DNA of 28,434 bases from Firmicutes bacterium UBA3738 (GTDB taxonomy: Bacteria; Bacillota; Clostridia; Peptostreptococcales; Anaerovoracaceae), in the NCBI GenBank assembly GCA_002372505.1, contig DFGY01000103.1, positions 1 to 28,434 on the forward strand, read 5' to 3'. Below are positions 22,331 to 28,434 of the stretch, one piece after another. The notes under the pieces are model-generated. The model searched no databases, had not been told where the DNA came from, and saw only the letters and a program-made list of their open reading frames with translations. Every line of letters starts with the position of its first letter. Position 1 is the stretch's first letter. Both the position numbers and the translations under genes were made by a program.

Positions 22331-24268
22331 TTATTCGTTGCTCTTAATGTAATTGATCTTTCCGCCGGCCAGCAGCATTTCTCTTTCCAGTTCTGAGAAG
22401 TTTGCTACGCATCTGTAGATTTTGCCTGCGTGGATGTCAACTACCGTGATGATGCCGCTGAATGCGCTTTCCTTGAGTTGATCGACTATGTCCTCGAGAA
22501 TGAGAGTTGCGCCTTGCTCGATTTTGTCGTAGTCAGCCGGGTCCTCGAATACCAGAGGAATGATGCCGCTGTTAATAAGGTTGGAGCGGTGAATTCTTGC
22601 GAAGGACTTGGCTATTACGAAGCGTACTCCCAGGTAAAGGGGAGCCAGGGCAGCGTGCTCACGGCTGGAACCCTGTCCATAGTTTTCGCCACCGACTATT
22701 GAGCATTGTCCCGCTTCCTTGCAGCGAGCGGCAAACTCTGAATCGATTTTCTCGAAGCAGTAATTAGCCAGGTGGGGTACGTTGGAGCGGTAGGGCAGGA
22801 GCCTTGAATCCGACGGCATAATGTCGTCTGTGGTAATGTTGTCTCCGGCCTTCAGTGTTACGCTGGTAATTATATCTGAGAATGGAGCCTCGCCACGTGG
22901 GAATGGCTTGATGTTCGGTCCCATTTCAACTTCTGTGTTGCTGGTGTCGTGACCTTCCGGATAAACGATGAAGCTTTCGTTCTGTACGAAGTCTGCCATT
23001 TCAGGCTGGTCTATTGAAAGGCCGCTCTTGGTTCCGTCGGAAAGAACGCCGTTAATAGCGGAAAGGGCAGCTGTCTCAGGGCTGACAAGATAAACCTGGG
23101 CGTCGTTGGTGCCGCTTCTTCCTTTAAAGTTTCTGTTAAATGTTCTGAGGGAAACAGCTCCCGACTTAGGTGACTGTCCCATGCCGATGCAGGGGCCGCA
23201 GGCGTTTTCGATAATACGTGCGCCGCTGGCAATAATGTCGGCAAGGGCTCCGTTCTGAGCCATCTTCTCGGTAATCTTTGAGGATCCCGGTGAGATTACG
23301 AGGGATACATCCGGGTGTACCTTCTTGCCTTTTAGAATCTGGGCAACCTTCATGAGATCCGTATATGAAGAGTTTGTGCAGGAACCGATGGCTACCTGGT
23401 CAACTTTAATTTCTCCGATAGCTTCTACTGTATCTACGTTGTCCGGGCTGTGGGGCTTGGCTGCCATTGGAACCAGCTCCCCAAGGTCGATAACCAGCTC
23501 GCCGTCATACTCTGCGTCGTCGTCGGCTTTAAGTTCAACGAAGTCTGCGTCTCTTCCTTCGTGCTCCAGGAAGGCTTTTGTATTTTCGTCGCTGGGGAAT
23601 ACGGAAGTAGTTGCGCCCAGCTCAGCTCCCATGTTTGTAATTGTTGCACGGTCAGTTACTGAAAGGGACTTAACTCCTTCCCCTGTGTATTCTATGATTC
23701 TGCCAACGCCGCCTTTAACGGTGAGCTCCTGGAGTACTTTAAGGATTACATCCTTAGCCGATACCCAGGGCCTCAGCTGACCCTTAAGCTCTACCTTAAA
23801 TACTTCCGGAACCGTAAGGGAATAGGTACCCTTGGCCATAGCAACGGCAACGTCCAGTCCGCCTGCACCGATGGCTATCATTCCAAGGCCGCCGCCGGTT
23901 GGTGTATGAGAGTCGCTTCCCAGAAGAGTCTTACCCGGAATGCCGTAGCTTTCCAGGTGAAGCTGGTGGCAGATACCATTGCCCGGCTTTGAGAATATAA
24001 CTCCGTGTCTCTGAGCCACGCTCTTTATGAATGCGTGGTCATCGGCATTTTCAAATCCTGTCTGAAGGGTGTTGTGGTCAATGTATGCCACGGATAGTTC
24101 CGTCTTAACCTTCTCAATATCCATAGCCTCAAGCTGCAGGTATACCATGGTTCCCGTGGAATCCTGAGTGAGGGTTTGATCCATCTTAATAGTAATTTCT
24201 TCTCCCGGAACGAGCTTTCCTTCCAGCAGATGATCTTCGAGTATTTTGTATGCAAGCGTCTTGCCCAT
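22331..24268 (-). CDS. acn: Aconitate hydratase, Aquifex-type single chain
   Basis: A 645-residue iron-sulphur enzyme interconverting citrate and isocitrate. I chose ATG 24268 (GKTLAYKIL follows), with GGAGGT upstream; the open frame continues 14 codons further into the promoter. The 4Fe-4S ligands are Cys297 (GSCTNSS), Cys357 and Cys360 (ACGPCIG). GSDSHT (117-122) and, in the C-terminal swivel domain, YGQGSSREHAAL with the catalytic Ser are present. Its length and domain order match the short Aquifex-type/mitochondrial-like aconitases, not AcnA or AcnB. It leads the acn-icd-gntR operon; citrate synthase is not nearby. The promoter carries a palindrome and a further array of sites lies upstream. 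Confidence 0.93.
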   Translation of the reverse strand: MGKTLAYKILEDHLLEGKLVPGEEITIKMDQTLTQDSTGTMVYLQLEAMDIEKVKTELSVAYIDHNTLQTGFENADDHAFIKSVAQRHGVIFSKPGNGICHQLHLESYGIPGKTLLGSDSHTPTGGGLGMIAIGAGGLDVAVAMAKGTYSLTVPEVFKVELKGQLRPWVSAKDVILKVLQELTVKGGVGRIIEYTGEGVKSLSVTDRATITNMGAELGATTSVFPSDENTKAFLEHEGRDADFVELKADDDAEYDGELVIDLGELVPMAAKPHSPDNVDTVEAIGEIKVDQVAIGSCTNSSYTDLMKVAQILKGKKVHPDVSLVISPGSSKITEKMAQNGALADIIASGARIIENACGPCIGMGQSPKSGAVSLRTFNRNFKGRSGTNDAQVYLVSPETAALSAINGVLSDGTKSGLSIDQPEMADFVQNESFIVYPEGHDTSNTEVEMGPNIKPFPRGEAPFSDIITSVTLKAGDNITTDDIMPSDSRLLPYRSNVPHLANYCFEKIDSEFAARCKEAGQCSIVGGENYGQGSSREHAALAPLYLGVRFVIAKSFARIHRSNLINSGIIPLVFEDPADYDKIEQGATLILEDIVDQLKESAFSGIITVVDIHAGKIYRCVANFSELEREMLLAGGKINYIKSNE

Positions 24269-24300
24269 AAAGCAACCTCCTTCACAATAAAATGATGACT

Positions 24301-24337
24301 TTGTATACAATTATACAATCTTCTGTGGTTTAGTCAA
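24301..24337 (-). promoter_or_regulatory. Promoter of acn-icd-gntR with TTGTATACAA operator
   Basis: Minus strand: TTGACT (24337-24332), 16-base spacer, TATAAT (24315-24310). The 10-bp perfect palindrome TTGTATACAA (24301-24310) sits over the predicted start (about 24303), and a near copy TTGTATAAT overlaps the -10. The shape matches GntR/FCD operators. Confidence 0.75.
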
Positions 24338-24395
24338 TAACTATTTCGAGGCCGGATTCCCTTTCTTTAAAGATTATTGCCAGAACGAGAAAAAA

Positions 24396-24495
24396 CTATT
24401 ACCTGAGTTAAGAAAAAAGGTTGATTTGGTAATAGTTATTACCAGATTCAAAAAAATTATTACTGTGGTAATAAATTTCAGCGATTTTGGTAATA
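24396..24495. promoter_or_regulatory. Array of TGGTAATA half-sites upstream of acn
   Basis: Half-sites: CTATTACC (24396-24403); a palindrome TGGTAATA-GT-TATTACCA (24427-24444); TTATTAC-TGTG-GTAATAA (24457-24474); and TGGTAATA (24488-24495). They lie 60-160 bases upstream of the acn -35. The spacing suggests cooperative binding by a dimeric regulator I cannot name. The rest of 24338-24639 shows no gene. Confidence 0.6.
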
Positions 24496-24639
24496 GATGC
24501 CCGGCGTGGCAGAGTGAATAAAAGTCGTAAGCGAAGTTTGCTTATGGAGAGATAATTAGTTAGTGATGTAAAAGTGTGGTGTAAAAAATGAATGATTCGA
24601 ACTGTACAGTGGCTAGTGCTGCGGCTTGTGCAAGAATAA

Positions 24640-25359
24640 TCACTCCCTGTTAAGGTCGATGGAAAAGTTGTTATAAATGCGAATGTCGCGAAGCTCCTTC
24701 TTTGTGAAGATTAGCTTATCCAACAGCTCTTCGTTCTCTGGCAGGGGATGTTTTGAAATTGCGACCTTGTATGATATAGGCATCATGTTACGTGAAGAAA
24801 TGCCCGAGATAATGCCGTAGGCAATATCCTGTTTGCTGAAAGGATTAAAGACGACAATATAGAGTTTTTCGGCATTGTTTGTCTGATTCTGCATTACCAT
24901 ATGAATATAGGTGTCGGAAACGGACACCTCGCCATAATACAGATGCTTGCAATTATACCTGTTACTGTAGTCTTCCAGACGATTATACAGAACAACGGAC
25001 ATATCATTTGAGTGAAGTTCCAAAATGTTCTTGCATATTTCCCGGTTTTTCCCGTTGACAAAGTATGCGTAGAAATTACTGCCATAACTGAAGAAGCCGC
25101 GGGATTGTGTCAATGGGTTATCCTGGACATAATCCGTTTCTTTCTGAATATCTATAAGCTGTGCAACAGTTACACCGAGGACATCGGCAATTTCCTGAAG
25201 GGTAATAATGTCAATTGCCACTTCACCGTTCTCATATTTGGATACGGCGGATGTACTCTTATGTATTGTGTTTGCCAGCTGTTTGGCCGTCATGTTCTGG
25301 TTTTTCCTGTACAGTTTAATGCGCCTGCCTATGTGAAGGCATAGTTCCTGATAATCCAT
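24640..25359 (-). CDS. XRE-family regulator with an unrecognised C-terminal domain
   Basis: A 239-residue protein. The Cro/C1 helix-turn-helix is at 8-67 (IGRRIKLYRKNQNMTAKQLA, SAVSKYENGEV, LGVTVAQL). Residues 75-239 are a mixed alpha/beta domain rich in Tyr and Asn (FFSYGSNFYAYFVNG, YIVVFNPFSKQDIAYG), which I do not recognise; it may sense a ligand. AGGTCG precedes ATG. It is transcribed divergently from the cyclodeaminase-family gene, with 256 bases between the starts, so it may regulate that gene and its transporter. No clear terminator follows. AT-rich relative to the metabolic genes. Confidence 0.8.
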   Translation of the reverse strand: MDYQELCLHIGRRIKLYRKNQNMTAKQLANTIHKSTSAVSKYENGEVAIDIITLQEIADVLGVTVAQLIDIQKETDYVQDNPLTQSRGFFSYGSNFYAYFVNGKNREICKNILELHSNDMSVVLYNRLEDYSNRYNCKHLYYGEVSVSDTYIHMVMQNQTNNAEKLYIVVFNPFSKQDIAYGIISGISSRNMMPISYKVAISKHPLPENEELLDKLIFTKKELRDIRIYNNFSIDLNRE

Positions 25360-25466
25360 TTTCGACCTCGCGTTAATAAAAGAGTTTCTTAGAAGTGTAT
25401 TTTTATATGAATCTTATACCTCACAAACCACAATAACATGTACGATTTATTTTTTCAAATAAAAAA

Positions 25467-25512
25467 TCCACTCACGGTGAATTTTTCAAGGTTGAATTTT
25501 ACTCTGAGTGGA
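25467..25512. repeat. Palindromic operator candidate in the divergent promoter region
   Basis: Arms TCCACTCA (25467-25474) / TGAGTGGA (25505-25512). Between them TGAATTTT occurs twice (25479-25486 and 25493-25500). It lies just upstream of the plus-strand promoter, placed for a regulator such as the divergent XRE protein. The rest of the AT-rich 25360-25522 region shows no gene. Confidence 0.5.
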
Positions 25513-25522
25513 CGTTTGAAAT

Positions 25523-25551
25523 TTGCGGGGTGAGGATAGGCTGCTTATAAT
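25523..25551 (+). promoter_or_regulatory. Possible promoter of the cyclodeaminase-family gene
   Basis: TTGCGG (25523-25528), 17-base spacer, TATAAT (25546-25551). The -35 is weak, consistent with a need for an activator. Predicted start near 25558. Confidence 0.5.
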
Positions 25552-25615
25552 CGCATTAGTAAATAAAGTATTTCATATAAAAGAAAAAGGTATTTTTGGA
25601 AAGGAGAACGTAATC

Positions 25616-26692
25616 ATGTTACAGATGACACAGGAATGGATGGAACAAGACAAGGCTTTAAGAGAACAGTATTCAAAGAATCTTAAAATAGGTGAGGAAA
25701 TCCTCTATCTGTCATGGCAGGATTGTCAGGACACAGGTACAACCGTTGAGGAAATCATCAACGCCACAGAACAGGGCATGATTGACTATTCACTTAAGAA
25801 GACAGAGATGCCGGCTAAAATAGGTATCCACCCCATGCAGGACAGCCTTATGCACGCAATGCCTGCATACCTTCCGGATCAGTATGCTTGCGGAATCAAA
25901 TGGGGCTCAAACTTTCCGGACAACAGAAAGCTGTTTGGAGTAACAAATACAAATTGCCAGATTATCTACAATGATGCACTGACAGGAATGCCTATGGCAA
26001 TTATGGATGCAACATGGATCACAGAGCTGAGAACACCGGCCACGGCATTGGTAAGTATCAAATACGGTGGCAATCTGGATGCGACAACCTGGGGCATGAT
26101 CGGATGCGGTATCCAGGGTAAAGCAAACGTAAGAATGATTGAGCACATGCTGCCTAAACTTGAAAAAATCTATATCTACGATGTATTTGAACAGGCTATG
26201 GACGATCTTATCGCAATAGATCAGCCTCAGGTAAATGCTGAAATAGTTAAGTGCTCCAGCTATGAAGAACTGGTTAAGAGCGCTGAGATAATCACATCGG
26301 CTATTCCTATAGCTCACGTTCCCAACCCGCCGGTTAAGGACGAATGGGTAAGCAAAGGACAGACACTGGTATGTCTCGACTGCCACACAACATATGAGGA
26401 TGCTGTATATAAGAGAGCAGATAAGTACTATCAGGATAGTATCGAAGAACATGCACTCCTGGCCACATACGGAGTATATCCAAACGGATTGCCGACAATA
26501 ACAGGCGAAACAGGTGAGGCTGCAGCAGGAGTTGTTCCGGCTCGTGAAAGCAAGGATGAACTTGTTATCTTCAACAACGTTGGTATGGCAACGGAAGATA
26601 TGATGTGCGCTCGCATAATCTTTGACAGAGCTCTTGAGCAGGGTCTTGGAGTTAAACTTCCCATGTGGGGAAGCACAAAAGGAATGAAATAA
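25616..26692 (+). CDS. Ornithine cyclodeaminase / mu-crystallin family dehydrogenase
   Basis: A 358-residue NAD(P)-binding protein. I chose ATG 25616, with AAGGAG (25601-25606) nine bases upstream; the TTG at 25523 lies in the promoter. The substrate domain carries Lys68 (AKIGIHP), Lys95 (GIKWGSN) and Arg139 (ITELRTP). The Rossmann loop is GMIGCGIQGKA (160-170), with the ribose-binding Asp189 (IYDVF) suggesting NAD. Members include ornithine cyclodeaminase, alanine dehydrogenase and other amino- or imino-acid dehydrogenases, so the substrate cannot be named. It is followed by a Na+:amino-acid symporter, which points to catabolism of an imported amino acid. It is longer at the N-terminus (about 25 residues) than typical archaeal alanine dehydrogenase. 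Confidence 0.88.
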   Translation: MLQMTQEWMEQDKALREQYSKNLKIGEEILYLSWQDCQDTGTTVEEIINATEQGMIDYSLKKTEMPAKIGIHPMQDSLMHAMPAYLPDQYACGIKWGSNFPDNRKLFGVTNTNCQIIYNDALTGMPMAIMDATWITELRTPATALVSIKYGGNLDATTWGMIGCGIQGKANVRMIEHMLPKLEKIYIYDVFEQAMDDLIAIDQPQVNAEIVKCSSYEELVKSAEIITSAIPIAHVPNPPVKDEWVSKGQTLVCLDCHTTYEDAVYKRADKYYQDSIEEHALLATYGVYPNGLPTITGETGEAAAGVVPARESKDELVIFNNVGMATEDMMCARIIFDRALEQGLGVKLPMWGSTKGMK

Positions 26693-26714
26693 GTAAAGGG
26701 CTAGCTAATGGTGA

Positions 26715-26743
26715 CGGCGTGGGAGTCACCTCCTCCCACGCCG
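26715..26743 (+). terminator. Strong intercistronic hairpin without T tract
   Basis: Perfect 11-bp GC-rich stem CGGCGTGGGAG (26715-26725) / CTCCCACGCCG (26733-26743), loop TCACCTC. With no T run it may set the transcript 3' end by processing, or protect the upstream message, rather than terminate. Confidence 0.5.
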
Positions 26744-26831
26744 GATAACCTGTCGTAATTATCAGAAGACTAATAATCATGACACAGTTCGCAGATGATT
26801 GTAGCATATTTTTTTCTAAAATGATACAAAA

Positions 26832-26860
26832 TTGAAAATAAAAGAAATAGGAATTAATAT
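26832..26860 (+). promoter_or_regulatory. Promoter of the symporter gene
   Basis: TTGAAA (26832-26837), 17-base spacer, TAATAT (26855-26860); predicted start near 26867, with a GGAGG site before ATG 26887. Confidence 0.6.
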
Positions 26861-26886
26861 AATAGGTATATAGGAAGGAGGATAGC

Positions 26887-28260
26887 ATGGAAAGTAGAGG
26901 ATTTGGAACCCGAATAGGTTATATAATGACCCTTGCCGGATTCTGTATCGGCATCAGTAACATGTGGAAGTTCCCCTACATGGTAGGAGCCAACGGCGGC
27001 GGAACTTTCTTACTCATATATATTATCTGTGCAATAGTTATAGGCTTTCCGCTGTTCATATTGGAGCAGCAGCTAGGTAGAAGCTCCGGCCTTGGCGGCA
27101 TGATGGGTATGAAAAAGCTCACGGAAGGAAAGAAAGGCGCTAAGGGCTGGTCATTCTTCGGTGGTACACTGGGTGTTATCACAATCATATGTATAGCGTT
27201 TTACTTCTGGACAATTCTGGGCTGGGTGCTCGGATACCTGTGGAAGTGCATTAACGGATCTCTCATGGGTCTTAACGGAGATCAGATAGGCGAAGAATTT
27301 ACGAACTTCAGCGGCAGCCCGGGATGCCTTCTGGCATCGGCCATATGTGCGGTATTCATGTGGTTCATGCTGAACACAGACTTTAAGAAGGGCGTTGAAA
27401 AGCTGTGTACCTACGCACTGCCTACGCTCATCATACTTTTAATCGGACTGGCTATTTATTCCTGCACACTGCCGGGAGCCGGCGAAGGAATAAAGTGGTA
27501 TCTGTCCTTTAACACGGATGTTGACATATTCGCCTGCATACAGGCAGCGGTGGTACAGGTATTCTTCTCAGTTGGTATAGGTATGTCGTGTGCCTTCGTA
27601 TATGGTTCATATCTCAAGAAGGATGCAAACCTGACCCAGGATGCGACCATCGCCATAGGTATGGATACACTGGTAGCCTTCCTGTCTGGTATGGTATGCA
27701 CACCGGCGCTGTTCGCCTTCGGTATCGAGCCGACAGCAGGCCCGGGACTCATATTCGTATCACTGCCACAGCTGTTTAACGCAATGGGACCTGTAGCAGG
27801 AAGAGCCTTTGGTATCATCTTCATGTTCGCAGTATTCCTGGCCTGCATCACCTCCATGGCAGCTGTACAGGAATCCGTAGTGGCTAACTTTGGAGATAAA
27901 TACGGCTGGACACGTAGAAAAGCCAATACCTTTGCCGTACTTCTTACCTTCGGCGGCAGCATACTGGTAACTCTTAACTTTGGTAACGGTCCTCTGTCCG
28001 GAGTAATCCCCAAGCTTCTGAACATGGAACTCTTCAGCTTCCTCGACATGCTGGGCTCCGCATTCGGACTGACCATAGGTGCAATAGCGATGGTACTCTT
28101 TGTCGGATATTCCTACGGATTCGAAACCTTCCAGGAAGAGGCCAACATGGGATCCACGAAGATACGCATAGCCGGATGGATGAAATATCACTACAAGATT
28201 ATTCTTCCGCTCATACTATTCTTCGCATTCTACTGCATCGTAAGAAGCTACTTTGGCTAA
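26887..28260 (+). CDS. Sodium:neurotransmitter/amino-acid symporter (NSS, LeuT-like)
   Basis: A 457-residue membrane protein, the length of prokaryotic 11-segment NSS proteins such as MhsT. The TM1 signature is clear: GFCIGISNMWKFPY (18-31) and GANGGGTFLLIY (34-45), which form sodium and substrate sites in the unwound helix. LeuT's gating Arg (WRFP) is Lys28 here. These carriers couple Na+ entry to uptake of neutral or aromatic amino acids; the exact substrate is unknown. GGAAGGAGG precedes ATG. It has its own promoter 194 bases after the dehydrogenase-like gene, and a terminator follows. The pair probably forms an uptake-and-oxidation unit. Confidence 0.93.
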   Translation: MESRGFGTRIGYIMTLAGFCIGISNMWKFPYMVGANGGGTFLLIYIICAIVIGFPLFILEQQLGRSSGLGGMMGMKKLTEGKKGAKGWSFFGGTLGVITIICIAFYFWTILGWVLGYLWKCINGSLMGLNGDQIGEEFTNFSGSPGCLLASAICAVFMWFMLNTDFKKGVEKLCTYALPTLIILLIGLAIYSCTLPGAGEGIKWYLSFNTDVDIFACIQAAVVQVFFSVGIGMSCAFVYGSYLKKDANLTQDATIAIGMDTLVAFLSGMVCTPALFAFGIEPTAGPGLIFVSLPQLFNAMGPVAGRAFGIIFMFAVFLACITSMAAVQESVVANFGDKYGWTRRKANTFAVLLTFGGSILVTLNFGNGPLSGVIPKLLNMELFSFLDMLGSAFGLTIGAIAMVLFVGYSYGFETFQEEANMGSTKIRIAGWMKYHYKIILPLILFFAFYCIVRSYFG

Positions 28261-28305
28261 CAAGGCAATTGACCTGAATTATATACAAGTGAGAAATAGA
28301 GGAGG

Positions 28306-28351
28306 GGCTGTTGCACTAAGCATTTTAAAATGTTGGAGCGACAGCCTTTTT
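28306..28351 (+). terminator. Rho-independent terminator of the symporter gene
   Basis: Stem GGCTGTTGC (28306-28314) / GCGACAGCC (28338-28346, one G-T wobble) followed by TTTTT; the loop contains the palindrome CATTTTAAAATG. The last 83 bases of the window show no gene. Confidence 0.85.
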
Positions 28352-28434
28352 CATGCCAAAAAATCACTCTAATAACATTGAATAAGGCATATATCATAGC
28401 AAAATAACATTTTGGGGAAGCTAAGATCAGCTCA

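Noticed and set aside
28306..28351. Inverted repeat at the right end as an insertion-sequence terminus
   Set aside because: Stem plus T tract right after a stop codon is a standard terminator; no transposase or target duplication seen.

Overview
The window looks like chromosome of a low-to-moderate GC, Gram-positive anaerobe of the class Clostridia. Supporting signs are strong AGGAGG-type ribosome binding sites, sigma-A promoters close to TTGACA-17-TATAAT, many hairpin+U terminators, a CIRCE/HrcA heat-shock operator, a short Alu-less SRP RNA, and an Aquifex-type single-chain aconitase. My best guess is the Anaerovoracaceae / Family XIII neighbourhood, but this is an inference from gene style, not a proven assignment.

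Layout. (1) 1-2340: an AT-rich accessory stretch with an unrecognised small gene and a hipB-hipA toxin-antitoxin pair. (2) 2340-6950: a glycolytic operon gap-pgk-tpiA-eno with a structured leader (promoter flanked by an inverted repeat, then a terminator-like hairpin) and a strong terminator after eno; no phosphoglycerate mutase or cggR lies in it. (3) 6960-8630: an orphan hicB-like antitoxin gene and a monocistronic alpha/beta hydrolase, each with its own promoter and a palindromic operator candidate. (4) 8650-12894: SRP RNA (ffs) followed by dnaX-ybaB-recR and a fused-on MFS exporter; genes abut stop-to-start. (5) 12891-17523: cardiolipin synthase (probably read from a leaderless mRNA), a site-2 protease-like membrane protein, and two paralogous secreted cell-wall amidases. 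(6) 17523-20511: clpB on the minus strand under CIRCE control, bracketed by two kinds of palindromic repeat: a perfect 35-bp inverted repeat between convergent stop codons, and three REP-like GGGGACGGTTCTC hairpins. (7) 20504-24340: a minus-strand acn-icd-gntR operon that turns citrate into 2-oxoglutarate, with a TTGTATACAA palindrome at the promoter and an upstream array of TGGTAATA half-sites. (8) 24640-28351: an XRE regulator divergent from an ornithine-cyclodeaminase-family dehydrogenase and a sodium:amino-acid symporter, probably an amino-acid uptake and catabolism unit.

How the parts relate. The window is mostly housekeeping. The less ordinary material is regulatory DNA and repeats, plus a GAPDH whose NAD-pocket residues look remodelled towards NADP. 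I found no CRISPR array, tRNA, rRNA, transposase gene or prophage. I did not find a convincing wholly new system; the strongest leads are the two repeat families, the unexplained acn upstream array, the gap leader, and the GAPDH cofactor switch.
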